Shown: positions 7,340 through 15,406, counted from the first letter of the stretch. The stretch is 32,736 bases of DNA from an uncultured Clostridia bacterium (GCA_937894465.1 CALCRE010000268.1:1-32736); one strand, 5' to 3'. The notes: generated by a model from the letters alone, not told the origin. Translations and numbers: made by a program.

Positions 7340-8560
7340 TTGGATTTTGATATAGCTGTAATAGATTTTACATCATCATTATTAAATGTATGCATAGGAA
7401 GCATCAATAAAGCCGGACAAGTTCAATCGAAAGTAAACGTCGGTGTTGAGTGTAACGGTATAAGAAAAGGTGTCATCTACGACATGGATACCGTTGTGAA
7501 CGCGCTCTCCGAAACCATAAAAAATATCAAAAACGACTACGGCATCGGTATAAAGTCTGCTTTTGTAAATGTTCCATGTTATATGTGTCAAGTCGATCAA
7601 CATTTCGTCACAGAAAATGTTTTTAACAAGGAAGTTGACAAGGATGTCTTACATAATATAAAGAATAAACTCTTGTCGGTTCCTAAAAAAGATAACTCAG
7701 TGGTCATCGATATTGCATTAACCAAATTCATATTGGATAATAATATGGAAGTACGGGATCCTTTGGGTAAATTCGCCAATCAATTATCTGCCTCATCCAA
7801 TATTGTGTCTTTGAATTCCGAATATTTCACCGTTTTGAACAATTTATTTGATCGTGTGGGTTTACAAATGGATGGAATTGTGATGAATACATTAAGCGGA
7901 TTGTCATTGTTACCTTTTTCAGACAGTGAAAGATCCAATGTAATTATGATCAATATTTCGTGGGAAATAACAGACATAACTGTATGCAGTTTTGGCAAGA
8001 TCGTTTATATCGATACGATTTTTGCAGGTGCAAAGAATATCGTCAAGGATGTCTCTATCGGTTTAAATATCAGCGTTGAAGATGCCGAACGATTTTTGCA
8101 CCATTACCCGGTAGCAGATCCCCTATACATAAAAAGTGACTTGGAGAATACTGTAAGAGGTATAAACGGAGAAAATATTACATTCAAACTATCTGATATG
8201 GTAACATTTACCAGGGACAGAATTTTAGATATTTATGAAATATGTGCTCAAAAGCTGGCGGATCACGATATTCCGTTAGCAGAGGACTACAAGGTTTGCA
8301 TATACGGTGCCGACATTGAAAAGTATACAGGCTACTTAGATCAGGTTCAACAAGTCTTTGGATTGAAGTATAAGAAAATTCCTTATGCATTGTTTGAAGT
8401 GGAAGATATTTGTTACGGAACAGGATGCGGAATGATCCGCTACATATCCCATCATCCGTTATTGAAAAGAGAAAGCCTTTTGAATGTAAAAAAAGAAACA
8501 AAGCATCAAAAGAAAGAATCAATTTTGAAAAAAGTTATGGGTTTATTGAAAATAGATTGA
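7340..8560 (+). CDS. ftsA: Divergent FtsA-like cell division protein
   Basis: The order ftsQ-X-ftsZ, the overall length (406 residues) and recognisable actin-fold elements identify this as the FtsA position. FtsA anchors FtsZ filaments to the membrane at the septum. Visible elements are strand 1 (IAVIDFTSSLLNVCIGSI), a 1C-type region (NGIRKGVIYDMDTVVNAL), and a lysine-rich C-terminal amphipathic helix ending KKVMGLLKID that would bind membrane. The nucleotide motifs are eroded. Phosphate-2, normally DIGGGTTD, reads NISWEITD (about 204-212). The adenosine motif, normally TGGG, reads YGAD (about 321-324). ATP binding is therefore doubtful. The TTG at 7340 has GGGAG eight bases upstream; GTG at 7331 is an alternative. 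ATG at 7256 lies inside the predicted -10 box and is rejected. Confidence 0.8.
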   Translation: MDFDIAVIDFTSSLLNVCIGSINKAGQVQSKVNVGVECNGIRKGVIYDMDTVVNALSETIKNIKNDYGIGIKSAFVNVPCYMCQVDQHFVTENVFNKEVDKDVLHNIKNKLLSVPKKDNSVVIDIALTKFILDNNMEVRDPLGKFANQLSASSNIVSLNSEYFTVLNNLFDRVGLQMDGIVMNTLSGLSLLPFSDSERSNVIMINISWEITDITVCSFGKIVYIDTIFAGAKNIVKDVSIGLNISVEDAERFLHHYPVADPLYIKSDLENTVRGINGENITFKLSDMVTFTRDRILDIYEICAQKLADHDIPLAEDYKVCIYGADIEKYTGYLDQVQQVFGLKYKKIPYALFEVEDICYGTGCGMIRYISHHPLLKRESLLNVKKETKHQKKESILKKVMGLLKID

Positions 8561-8586
8561 TTTTGTTGCATGTTTAAAGTTATAAT
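8557..8586 (+). promoter_or_regulatory. Predicted SigA promoter of ftsZ
   Basis: TTGATT (8557-8562), overlapping the preceding stop codon, and TATAAT (8581-8586) are 18 bases apart. They lie 74 bases ahead of the ftsZ start. Confidence 0.5.
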
Positions 8587-8659
8587 TTAAGAAACAGGTA
8601 ACATAATAATGTGAAATTTAAAGGTTTTAAGGATAGATTAGGATAAAGGAGGAGTACAC

Positions 8660-9868
8660 GTGCTTGAATTTGATTTTGACACGGAACGTTTTGCCCAGAT
8701 TAAGGTAGTAGGAGTGGGCGGTGGCGGAAATAACGCTGTAAACAGAATGATTGACATGGGATTAAAGGGTGTCGAGTTCATTGCAGTTAACACGGACAAG
8801 CAATCGTTATTACAATCCAAAGCCAATACAAAAATACAAATTGGAGATAAGCTGACAAGAGGTCTAGGCGCAGGTGCCAATCCTGAAATCGGTGAAAAGT
8901 CGGCTGAAGAAAGTCGGGAAGAAATCGCTCAAGCAATTAAAGGAACCGATTTAGTTTTTGTTACTGCAGGTATGGGGGGAGGAACAGGAACCGGAGCGAT
9001 TCCCGTTATTGCCCGTATTGCCAAAGAAATGGATATATTAACTGTAGGGGTAGTAACCAAACCCTTTACGTTCGAAGGACGAAAAAGAAAGCTTAATGCA
9101 GATGAAGGTTTAGAAAAACTTATTCAAGAAGTTGATACCCTCATCACGATACCAAATGATCGACTATTACAAATTTCTGATAAGAAAACACCGATTGTTG
9201 AAGCATTCAGAATGGCTGATGATGTCTTAAGACAGGGCGTTCAAAGTATTTCTGACTTGATTGCCGTACCCGGTCTGGTTAACTTGGATTTGTCCGACGT
9301 GAAAACCATCATGAAAAGTTCCGGTATTGCACATATGGGTATCGGTCGTGCCTCAGGAGACGGCAGAGCGGAAAGCGCTGTGAAAATCGCCATTGAAAGT
9401 CCGTTATTGGAAACTTCCATATCCGGAGCAACACGTGTACTGATCAACATTTCCGGCGGACCTGAATTAGGCTTGAATGAAGTATACGAAGCTTCTGAAC
9501 ATATTTACAAGATGGTTGATCCGGAAGCCAATATCATCTGGGGTGCCGGTATAGACGAAAACCTCGGTGACGATGTTGCCATTACCGTTATTGCAACCGG
9601 ATTTGATCCTGCGCAAGAAGAGGATCTTCTCTATTTCGATAAAAAGTCTACAAGCAGAGATCGTTATACCAGAATGCAAGAAGAACCTGTGAAAGCAAAA
9701 CCGAGACCACAACAACAATCGCAACCTCAGCCACAACAGCAAGTGTCTCAACAGCAACCTCACCAGGCACAACAACCTTCAAAGGAAAGCAATGTCAATC
9801 AAAAGTCACAGTACAGTGACAGCGAATTAGAGATTCCACCCTTCTTAAGAAACACAAGAAGAAGATAA
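8660..9868 (+). CDS. ftsZ: Cell division protein FtsZ
   Basis: FtsZ is the tubulin-like GTPase that polymerises into the division ring. The 402-residue protein shows the N-terminal VVGVGGGGNNAVNRMI loop, the GTP signature GGGTGTG at 106-112, the ITIPNDRLL segment and the T7-type region QGVQSISDLI. A Gln/Pro-rich linker (about 345-385, with runs of QQ and PQ) leads to the conserved C-terminal peptide LEIPPFLRNTRRR. That peptide is the docking site for FtsA and SepF. The start is GTG at 8660, with a near-perfect AAAGGAGG site before it. It has its own promoter and a strong terminator, so it can be expressed apart from the upstream genes. The docking peptide is normal even though the FtsA partner is degenerate. 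Confidence 0.98.
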   Translation: MLEFDFDTERFAQIKVVGVGGGGNNAVNRMIDMGLKGVEFIAVNTDKQSLLQSKANTKIQIGDKLTRGLGAGANPEIGEKSAEESREEIAQAIKGTDLVFVTAGMGGGTGTGAIPVIARIAKEMDILTVGVVTKPFTFEGRKRKLNADEGLEKLIQEVDTLITIPNDRLLQISDKKTPIVEAFRMADDVLRQGVQSISDLIAVPGLVNLDLSDVKTIMKSSGIAHMGIGRASGDGRAESAVKIAIESPLLETSISGATRVLINISGGPELGLNEVYEASEHIYKMVDPEANIIWGAGIDENLGDDVAITVIATGFDPAQEEDLLYFDKKSTSRDRYTRMQEEPVKAKPRPQQQSQPQPQQQVSQQQPHQAQQPSKESNVNQKSQYSDSELEIPPFLRNTRRR

Positions 9869-9908
9869 TACATAACCAGAAAAAATCAAAAATAATCTCG
9901 AATTATAT

Positions 9909-9938
9909 AACAGCACCGACCTTGCCGGTGCTGTTTTC
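9909..9938 (+). terminator. Rho-independent terminator of ftsZ
   Basis: ACAGCACCG (9910-9918) and CGGTGCTGT (9926-9934) form a perfect stem with a 7-base loop and are followed by TTTTCAATT. This separates the division genes from the sporulation block. Confidence 0.9.
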
Positions 9939-10062
9939 AATTGATCAGAAGAAAAATCCAAAAGTGCAGAATATTCTTATTTTCAAAGGGAAATTATACA
10001 GGTAATACCAATTGTGGTACAATAAATTCCAGATTAAAAAGAAGGCAACAGGAGAGTTACAA

Positions 10063-10902
10063 GTGACGTTGTATCTGGATGTACTATTTATAGAAAACCT
10101 GGTCATTAATTTTTTCTTGCTGAAAGCGGTAACCGTACTGCTGAGACTTCAATGTAAAAATATCCGGTTATTAGTAGGAGCTTTTGTCGGAGGAATTTAT
10201 GTGGTTGCCATGGTCCTTTGGCCGGATCGGATATTCTTTCGATTTTCGTCAAAAGTACTTTTATCTGTTGTGATAGTAATAATTTCTTTCCAACCTCAAT
10301 CCATTAAAACATTTTTAAAAACTTTGGTTGTTTTCCTAATGAGCACATTTGTTCTTGCAGGTATTTTGGTGGCATTAGATTCAACCTACACTGGTGTTCA
10401 AATTGGGAATGTCTTGGTAGCATTTTTGTTGTTGGTCATGATTTTTTTATTGTTAAGAGAATGGATTATGAAAAAATATAAAAACTGTGAGTACCATATC
10501 AGAATTTGGTATTCTCAACAAAATATCACCATACCGGGGATTGTGGACACAGGAAATTTCTTAATGGAACCCATGACCCATACCCCTGTCATTATAGTTG
10601 AAATGAAAGCTCTGGAGCTTTTTTTACCTGAAGATATGATCAGCATTATTAAAACCGGACAATGGACAGAGCAAAAAGAAGAAAGACCTGTGGAGGACTG
10701 GCAGCTTCGGATCCGATACATCCCTTACAATACACTCGATCAAAAATGTCAAGTCATGACGGGTTTTGCGCCTGATTATGTGGATATATGGGGCGGCGAT
10801 TTGCCTGAGGTCAGAAAAAAAGCGGTAATCGGATTTTCCAAAAACCGGTTGAGCAAGGGGAATGCTTTTAAAGCTTTGATCAATCCGACATTAATGGAAT
10901 AA
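10063..10902 (+). CDS. spoIIGA: Sigma-E processing peptidase SpoIIGA
   Basis: SpoIIGA is the membrane aspartic protease that removes the propeptide of pro-SigE when signalled from the forespore by SpoIIR. The 279-residue protein opens YLDVLFIENLVINFFLLKAV, the family's hallmark first helix, followed by four more membrane segments to about residue 135. The protease domain then carries the catalytic motif GIVDTGNFLMEP with Asp at about 162. The C-terminal segment, through VIGFSKNRLSKGNAFKALINP, matches the family. GTG at 10063 is chosen because AGGAGA lies seven bases upstream. A TACAAT hexamer at 10018-10023 may be the -10, but I found no clear Spo0A box. sigE follows after 78 bases, the standard arrangement of the substrate directly after its protease. 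Confidence 0.95.
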   Translation: MTLYLDVLFIENLVINFFLLKAVTVLLRLQCKNIRLLVGAFVGGIYVVAMVLWPDRIFFRFSSKVLLSVVIVIISFQPQSIKTFLKTLVVFLMSTFVLAGILVALDSTYTGVQIGNVLVAFLLLVMIFLLLREWIMKKYKNCEYHIRIWYSQQNITIPGIVDTGNFLMEPMTHTPVIIVEMKALELFLPEDMISIIKTGQWTEQKEERPVEDWQLRIRYIPYNTLDQKCQVMTGFAPDYVDIWGGDLPEVRKKAVIGFSKNRLSKGNAFKALINPTLME

Positions 10903-10980
10903 CCGGAAAACCATAATAATATTTTTTAAATTACTGTCATAAATATAAACAAGAGTATTTTTTAAAGAAAGGGTATTGCT

Positions 10981-11679
10981 ATGATTAAAAGTTTTTTCAT
11001 CAACATCAAGGAACATATTAAGGATCTGTTAGTCCGTTTTCTTCATTATGTAAACGGTAATGAAATATTACCACCTCCATTGACCAAGGAGGAAGAAGAA
11101 GAGCTGATCGGAAGAATTGATGACCCTGATGCGAAAAGGGTTCTTATTGAAAGAAACCTGAGGTTGGTGGTTTATATTGCCGGCAAATTTGACAATTCCG
11201 GCGTAAATATTGAAGATTTGATCTCCATCGGAAGCATCGGCTTGATCAAAGCCGTCAATACATTTGATCCGACTAAAAACATTAAACTTGCCACTTACGC
11301 TTCACGATGCATCGAAAATGAAATATTAATGTATTTAAGAAGAAATAATAAAACAAAAGCCAATATCTCTATTGACGAGCCTTTGAACGTTGATTGGGAC
11401 GGAAATGAGCTTTTGTTGTCCGATATATTAGGAACCGAAAGTGACATCGTATCAAAAAATATCGACAATGAGGTTGATATTGAATTATTGAAACAAGCCT
11501 TGGGTAAACTTTCCGATCGAGAAAGAAAAATTATGGAATTAAGGTACGGACTGACGAAGCATGGAGAAAAAACACAAAAGGAAGTTGCTGATATGATGGG
11601 CATTTCACAATCTTACATATCCAGATTGGAAAAAAGGATCATAATGAGGCTGAAAAAAGAAATCGTCAAGCTGGTATAA
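10981..11679 (+). CDS. sigE: RNA polymerase sporulation sigma factor SigE (pro-form)
   Basis: SigE directs early mother-cell transcription. The 232-residue protein begins with an amphipathic pro-sequence of roughly 25-30 residues (MIKSFFINIKEHIKDLLVRF) that holds it at the membrane. The conserved ILPPPLTKEEEEELI follows. Region 2 reads NLRLVVYIAGKFDNSGVNIE, with IGSIGLIKAVNTFDP and YASRCIENEILMYLRRNNK after it. Region 4 ends GISQSYISRLEKRI. The segment NVDWDGNELLLSDILGTE is diagnostic of SigE against other sporulation sigmas. It is co-located with spoIIGA. A GAAAGGG site precedes the ATG. A hairpin follows before sigG. Confidence 0.97.
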   Translation: MIKSFFINIKEHIKDLLVRFLHYVNGNEILPPPLTKEEEEELIGRIDDPDAKRVLIERNLRLVVYIAGKFDNSGVNIEDLISIGSIGLIKAVNTFDPTKNIKLATYASRCIENEILMYLRRNNKTKANISIDEPLNVDWDGNELLLSDILGTESDIVSKNIDNEVDIELLKQALGKLSDRERKIMELRYGLTKHGEKTQKEVADMMGISQSYISRLEKRIIMRLKKEIVKLV

Positions 11680-11704
11680 ATTAAACCTCCAAGGAAATAA
11701 TGAG

Positions 11705-11746
11705 TTGTATAGACAGTCGGGGAACTGTTTATACAAAATTATTTTT
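11705..11746 (+). terminator. Strong hairpin with T-run between sigE and sigG
   Basis: TTGTATAGACAGT (11705-11717) and ACTGTTTATACAA (11724-11736) pair over 13 bases with one G-T wobble around a 6-base loop, followed by AATTATTTTT. It looks like an intrinsic terminator or attenuator for read-through from sigE into sigG. It ends just before the sigG Shine-Dalgarno (GGAGG at 11747-11751). Confidence 0.75.
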
Positions 11747-11759
11747 GGAGGAATAGAAC

Positions 11760-12533
11760 ATGCCGGTAAACAAGGTTGAGATATGTGGTGTTAATACTTC
11801 TAAGCTACCGGTATTAACAGAAGATCAGAAACGTGAACTGTTTGTTAGAATTAAAAATGGGGATACAAAAGCAAGAGAGGAATTCATAAGCGGAAATCTG
11901 AAATTAGTATTAAGTGTAATACAAAAGTTTTACAATCGAGGGGAGCATGCCGATGATTTGTTTCAAGTCGGCTGCATCGGATTAATCAAGTCCATCGATA
12001 ACTTCAACACGGAGTTAAACGTAAAGTTTTCAACTTATGCCGTACCCATGATCATCGGTGAAATTAGAAGATATTTAAGGGACAACAACACCATTCGAGT
12101 GAGTCGTTCCTTAAGAGATACGGCATACAAGGCATTAAAGGTAAAGGAATATCTGACTGCCAAAAACAATATCGAACCTACCATTATGGAGATCGCCAAG
12201 GAAATGGATATGGACAAGGAGGATGTGGTTATGGCTATTGAAGCCATACAAGAACCCATCTCTTTGTTCGAAACGGTGTATCAAGACGGAGGAGACGCCA
12301 TCTTGGTGATGGACCAAGTCAAAGATGACAAAAACAATGATATCGGTTGGATCAAGAAGATCTCTTTGAAAGAAGCCGTCAGCAAACTGAACGAAAGAGA
12401 AAAACAGATTGTAAACATGCGGTTCTTCCAAGGTCGGACACAAATGGAAGTTGCCAATGAAATCGGGATATCACAAGCACAAGTATCCAGATTGGAAAAA
12501 AACGCTCTGAACTCTATGCGTAAATACGTTTAG
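11760..12533 (+). CDS. sigG: RNA polymerase sporulation sigma factor SigG
   Basis: SigG directs late forespore transcription. The 257-residue protein starts MPVNKVEICGVNTSKLPVL, the conserved N-terminus characteristic of SigG and involved in anti-sigma control. Region 2 contains GNLKLVLSVIQKFYNRGEHA, DDLFQVGCIGLIKSIDNF and YAVPMIIGEIRRYLRDN. Region 3 contains SRSLRDTAYKAL. Region 4 ends with the helix-turn-helix NEIGISQAQVSRLEKNAL. ATG at 11760 has TTGGAGGA upstream. Placement directly after sigE is standard in spore formers. I could not find a convincing SigF/SigG-type promoter in the 80-base gap. The hairpin there suggests that sigG expression from the sigE transcript is restricted. Confidence 0.97.
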   Translation: MPVNKVEICGVNTSKLPVLTEDQKRELFVRIKNGDTKAREEFISGNLKLVLSVIQKFYNRGEHADDLFQVGCIGLIKSIDNFNTELNVKFSTYAVPMIIGEIRRYLRDNNTIRVSRSLRDTAYKALKVKEYLTAKNNIEPTIMEIAKEMDMDKEDVVMAIEAIQEPISLFETVYQDGGDAILVMDQVKDDKNNDIGWIKKISLKEAVSKLNEREKQIVNMRFFQGRTQMEVANEIGISQAQVSRLEKNALNSMRKYV

Positions 12534-12623
12534 ATATTATAAAATTTGTTAGATAAGATAATATTCTATTGAAATCCTTCATATATATTAAACGATAAAG
12601 TTAGAACAAGAGAATAAAATATT

Positions 12624-12881
12624 ATGATTAGAATATGGGATTTCAAGCAAAAAGAAGTTGTCAATGTGTTTAACGGTAAAAAATTAGGTTATCCGAAGGA
12701 CATTGAGATTGATCCCGATACGGGTAGGGTATCCACAGTGATCATACCTTTTGGCCGTTCCATAACAAATATTTGGGTACAGGAGAAAGAATTGATCATT
12801 CCTTGGAATTACATTATTAAGATCGGGATCGATGTCATATTGGTGGACATAGACGATAAAACCGTTCACGAATGTGAATAA
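12624..12881 (+). CDS. YlmC/YmxH-family sporulation protein (PRC-barrel-like)
   Basis: The 85-residue protein reads MIRIWDFKQKEVVNVFNGKK and then LGYPKDIEIDPDTGRVSTVI, the typical first half of YlmC/YmxH proteins. It ends with IPWNYIIKIGIDVILVDID. These small beta-rich, PRC-barrel-like proteins are widespread in spore formers, and the gene commonly follows sigG in Clostridia. Their biochemical role is not established. The product has no membrane segment. The AT-rich 90-base gap upstream contains no promoter I would defend. The Shine-Dalgarno is poor (AAGAG at a distance). Confidence 0.85.
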   Translation: MIRIWDFKQKEVVNVFNGKKLGYPKDIEIDPDTGRVSTVIIPFGRSITNIWVQEKELIIPWNYIIKIGIDVILVDIDDKTVHECE

Positions 12882-12952
12882 ATCACCTTTCACTTTTTTC
12901 ATATGCTTCATCATCGCGGAATATATATAATATATAACATGAATGAACAGGC

Positions 12953-14089
12953 GTGATTCTTATCATAATCCATGTCACAAAACCCGGTGAATCATTAAAT
13001 GATCTATCAAGTCTTTATAATGTACCGGTTGAAAAAATATGTATCGATAATAATATTGATAACAGGAAACTTCTTACAAACCAAGCTGTCATAATTGATG
13101 CATCCGACAACATTCACCCATGGGAAAAACTACCCATCGAAGTAGTCGGTTATGTATACCCTACGGTGAAAACCGATATTTTGGAAAAATCACTTCCGGA
13201 TTTAACTTATTTGTGTATTTTCAGCTATGCGATCAATATGGACGGAAACCCGGATATGATTGAGGATGAGGTCATCATCGACCTGGCACTTCAATATCAA
13301 ACGGCTCCTCTTATGGTCATAACCAACAAATATTTCAGCAGCTATATAGCACGAGAACTCTTGAACAACAAAGATGTGCAAAATCGTTTGATCGACAACA
13401 TCATTTACATCTTAAAAACAAAAAATTATTATGGTATCAACGTTGATTTTGAGTATATCTTCCCGAATGATCGGATTGCTTACAATGATTTTTTAAAACG
13501 TTTAACATCATTGCTTGATCCTATGGGATTGAAAGTCTTTTCTTCTCTGGCACCTAAAGTCATAAACAAAAATAAAATGTTATGCGAAGCTCATGATTAC
13601 AAAAGTCATGGAAAATTGTCCCATAGGGTCTGTTTGATGACCTATGAGTGGGGATACACGTACAGCACACCCATGGCAGTTTCTCCTGTAAATAAAGTGA
13701 TGCAGGTATTGGATTATGCAGCTGCCTTGATTCCGGCGGAAAAAACCATGATCGGCATACCCAATTACGGTTATGAATGGCGTTTGCCTTGGATGGAAGG
13801 AACCGCAGCCACAGCAGTCACAAACAACACCGCTATGGAAAAAGCCGTTGAAAGCGACGCGGAAATCCGATTTGACTCCGGTGCTCAAACACCGTACTTC
13901 TATCATTATGATAAACATGACAAACTTCATGTCACTTGGTTTGAAGATGCAAGAAGTATTTTAGCAAAACTGGATACAGTGAACCGATACAAAATCGCAG
14001 GTGTATGTTATTGGACGACAAACAATCCTTACTGCCAAATCCGATTCCTTCTTCGGTCCATGTACAATATATTAAAGTTGGTAGAATAA
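12953..14089 (+). CDS. SleL/YaaH-type glycoside hydrolase family 18 protein with LysM domain
   Basis: The N-terminus (about 5-50) is a LysM-like module (IHVTKPGESLNDLSSLYNV through LLTNQAVII) that would bind peptidoglycan. The rest is a GH18 barrel (about 60-375). The catalytic strand reads YYGINVDFEYIFPNDR, whose NVDFE supplies the acid/base Glu; this is the SleL/YaaH version of the DxxDxDxE motif. Other landmarks are MTYEWGY, IPNYGYEW and a terminal GVCYWTTNN. SleL is an N-acetylglucosaminidase that degrades spore cortex during germination. No signal peptide is visible, as expected for a coat-deposited mother-cell protein. The start is a GTG at 12953 with a weak Shine-Dalgarno, so the exact start is uncertain. 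Its location after the sporulation sigma genes supports a spore role. Confidence 0.85.
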   Translation: MILIIIHVTKPGESLNDLSSLYNVPVEKICIDNNIDNRKLLTNQAVIIDASDNIHPWEKLPIEVVGYVYPTVKTDILEKSLPDLTYLCIFSYAINMDGNPDMIEDEVIIDLALQYQTAPLMVITNKYFSSYIARELLNNKDVQNRLIDNIIYILKTKNYYGINVDFEYIFPNDRIAYNDFLKRLTSLLDPMGLKVFSSLAPKVINKNKMLCEAHDYKSHGKLSHRVCLMTYEWGYTYSTPMAVSPVNKVMQVLDYAAALIPAEKTMIGIPNYGYEWRLPWMEGTAATAVTNNTAMEKAVESDAEIRFDSGAQTPYFYHYDKHDKLHVTWFEDARSILAKLDTVNRYKIAGVCYWTTNNPYCQIRFLLRSMYNILKLVE

Positions 14090-14094
14090 CTCAT

Positions 14095-14137
14095 AGAAGC
14101 ACTCAATCTTTGATACAAAAGTTGGGTGCTTCTTTTT
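14095..14137 (+). terminator. Rho-independent terminator of the GH18 gene
   Basis: AGAAGCAC (14095-14102) pairs with GTGCTTCT (14126-14133), with partial internal pairing (CAA with TTG), and is followed by a T-run to 14137. It lies six bases after the stop codon. I see no gene in 14140-14287. Confidence 0.85.
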
Positions 14138-14287
14138 GTACACGTAGATGCCTCATAATGTTCTTTCGCTGCAGCTCCTTAATTTTTTTCTCCTTTATAG
14201 TTCACAGTGGATCTCTTTTTGAGTTACCAATTCACAAGGAACAACTCAAAGAATAACACAAATCAGTTATATTCCGCCGGTTTCATG

Positions 14288-14316
14288 TTGACAAAATACC
14301 GAATTTAACATATGAT
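14288..14316 (+). promoter_or_regulatory. Strong predicted SigA promoter of nrdR
   Basis: A consensus TTGACA (14288-14293), a 17-base spacer and TATGAT (14311-14316) lie 67 bases ahead of the nrdR start. It is the best vegetative promoter match in the window. Confidence 0.75.
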
Positions 14317-14382
14317 CTAATTGTTAGTTTATATGAAACACACCTAAACATATGGTAATTGACGAAAAGGAGAAAACATATC

Positions 14383-14859
14383 ATGAAATGCCCGTTTTGT
14401 GGACATAAAGAGGATAAGGTCATTGATTCCAGGCCGACTGAAGATAATGAGGCCATACGAAGAAGAAGGGAATGTATATCCTGTAAAAAGCGTTTCACTA
14501 CATATGAAAAAATAGAAAAAATTCCTGTCATGGTTGTCAAAAAAGACAAAACACTTGAAGCCTTTGATCGCAACAAGTTAATTAACGGTATGTTAAAAGC
14601 TTGTGAGAAAAGGCCTGTTAATATTATGAAAATAGAAAAGATCGCCAATGAAATTGAAAGTAAAATTCATAATTCATTAAATAGTGAAATTTCCTCCACT
14701 GCAATCGGGGAGATGGTAATGGATCATTTAAGGGACTTAGACGAGGTTGCTTATGTTCGTTTTGCATCGGTATATAGACAGTTCAAAGATGTAAACACCT
14801 TTATGGAAGAAATTAAGAACCTGAAAAAAGAACCTTCACAGGATGAAAATAAAAAGTAG
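14383..14859 (+). CDS. nrdR: Transcriptional repressor NrdR
   Basis: NrdR senses ATP/dATP and represses ribonucleotide reductase genes. The 158-residue protein starts MKCPFCGHKEDKVIDSRPTE, with zinc-ribbon cysteines at 3, 6, 31 and 34 (ECISCKKRF). The ATP-cone follows from about residue 47 (VMVVKKDKTLEAFDRNKL) to about 137 (DEVAYVRFASVYRQF). ATG at 14383 is chosen because it gives the canonical N-terminus and has AAAGGAG ten bases upstream. An in-frame TTG at 14359 would add eight residues with no support. The gene has its own promoter and terminator and no reductase gene beside it, so it acts in trans. Confidence 0.97.
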   Translation: MKCPFCGHKEDKVIDSRPTEDNEAIRRRRECISCKKRFTTYEKIEKIPVMVVKKDKTLEAFDRNKLINGMLKACEKRPVNIMKIEKIANEIESKIHNSLNSEISSTAIGEMVMDHLRDLDEVAYVRFASVYRQFKDVNTFMEEIKNLKKEPSQDENKK

Positions 14860-14877
14860 AGACATAAAAAATCGTGT

Positions 14878-14903
14878 AAAAAGGGGGATATGTCCCCCTT
14901 TTT
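14878..14903. terminator. Bidirectional terminator between nrdR and the convergent small genes
   Basis: AAAAAGGGGGA (14878-14888) and TCCCCCTTTTT (14893-14903) form a perfect 11-base stem with a 4-base loop. T-runs on both strands let it serve nrdR from one side and the two minus-strand small genes from the other. Confidence 0.9.
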
Positions 14904-14950
14904 ATGTGATTTGTGAACCGGAAAACGAAGTTTCCAAGCACATTATATTC

Positions 14951-15052
14951 TTAGTCACAGCAGCGGCCGTATCCAGAGAACAGGCATAAGAACACCAAGA
15001 TGAAAAACAATACGGTACAATCGCCACCGAATAAATTTGCACGTTTACCCAT
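14951..15052 (-). CDS. Tiny hydrophobic YjcZ-like protein (33 residues)
   Basis: ATG at 15052 is preceded by a near-consensus AAAGGAGG and opens a frame ending in TAA at 14953-14951. The peptide reads MGKRANLFGGDCTVLFFILV followed by FLCLFSGYGRCCD. A short Gly/Asp/Cys-containing head leads into one membrane helix and a Gly/Tyr/Cys tail. This layout, with the GGDCTVLFFILVF core, resembles small sporulation-associated proteins of the YjcZ type in Bacilli and Clostridia. It lies downstream of a sister gene on the same strand (15092-15214), separated by 39 bases. Both precede a shared terminator. A function cannot be assigned; a spore-coat or membrane role is inference from resemblance and from nearby sporulation genes. 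Confidence 0.75.
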   Translation of the reverse strand: MGKRANLFGGDCTVLFFILVFLCLFSGYGRCCD

Positions 15053-15091
15053 ATACATTACCCTCCTTTCTCAAGATTTGATCCGAATCAA

Positions 15092-15214
15092 TTAATCACA
15101 CCCAATTGTTGCTCCTGCAACTCCGTAAGAGTCATTAGCAAACAACAAGAGGAAAAGAATAATAAAGAACAATATTGCGCAATTGTCTTTACCGAAAAGA
15201 TTACATCCTCCCAT
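15092..15214 (-). CDS. Tiny hydrophobic YjcZ-like protein (40 residues), sister of the next gene on this strand
   Basis: ATG at 15214 has AAAGGGAGG upstream with good spacing, and the frame ends in TAA at 15094-15092. The peptide reads MGGCNLFGKDNCAILFFIIL followed by FLLLFANDSYGVAGATIGCD. It shares with its neighbour the NLFGxD(N)C head, a single strongly hydrophobic helix (about 13-26) and a Cys near the C-terminus, so the two look like tandem paralogues. The upstream DNA (15215-15300) is AT-rich, with a GTATATATTA stretch that loosely resembles mother-cell sigma -10 elements, but I would not assert a promoter. Standard gene callers can miss a gene this short. Confidence 0.75.
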   Translation of the reverse strand: MGGCNLFGKDNCAILFFIILFLLLFANDSYGVAGATIGCD

Positions 15215-15406
15215 ATTAAGTACCTCCCTTTCAAAAGTTAATATATACTATTCGGGATTATGTAAATATGTTACCGTCTTTCGCTTTGTAACCGGTTTTT
15301 TGTTTGAATTGCATCTATTGGGAAATTTCATTTTACATCATAGAGAATATATGGTATTATTGCTTTGGAATCTGTTCTATATATTCAATTAAAGAGGTGT
15401 GGCAAA

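Noticed and set aside
9869..10062. Search for a Spo0A box upstream of spoIIGA
   Set aside because: No TGTCGAA or close variant was found in the gap, so Spo0A control is not claimed from sequence.
13580..13930. 116-codon minus-strand frame within the GH18 gene
   Set aside because: It is antisense to a gene with clear catalytic motifs; its own translation has no domain and no ribosome site was seen.
14283..14648. 121-codon minus-strand frame across the nrdR promoter and 5' half
   Set aside because: It is antisense to nrdR, whose zinc ribbon and ATP-cone are unmistakable, and it covers the consensus promoter.
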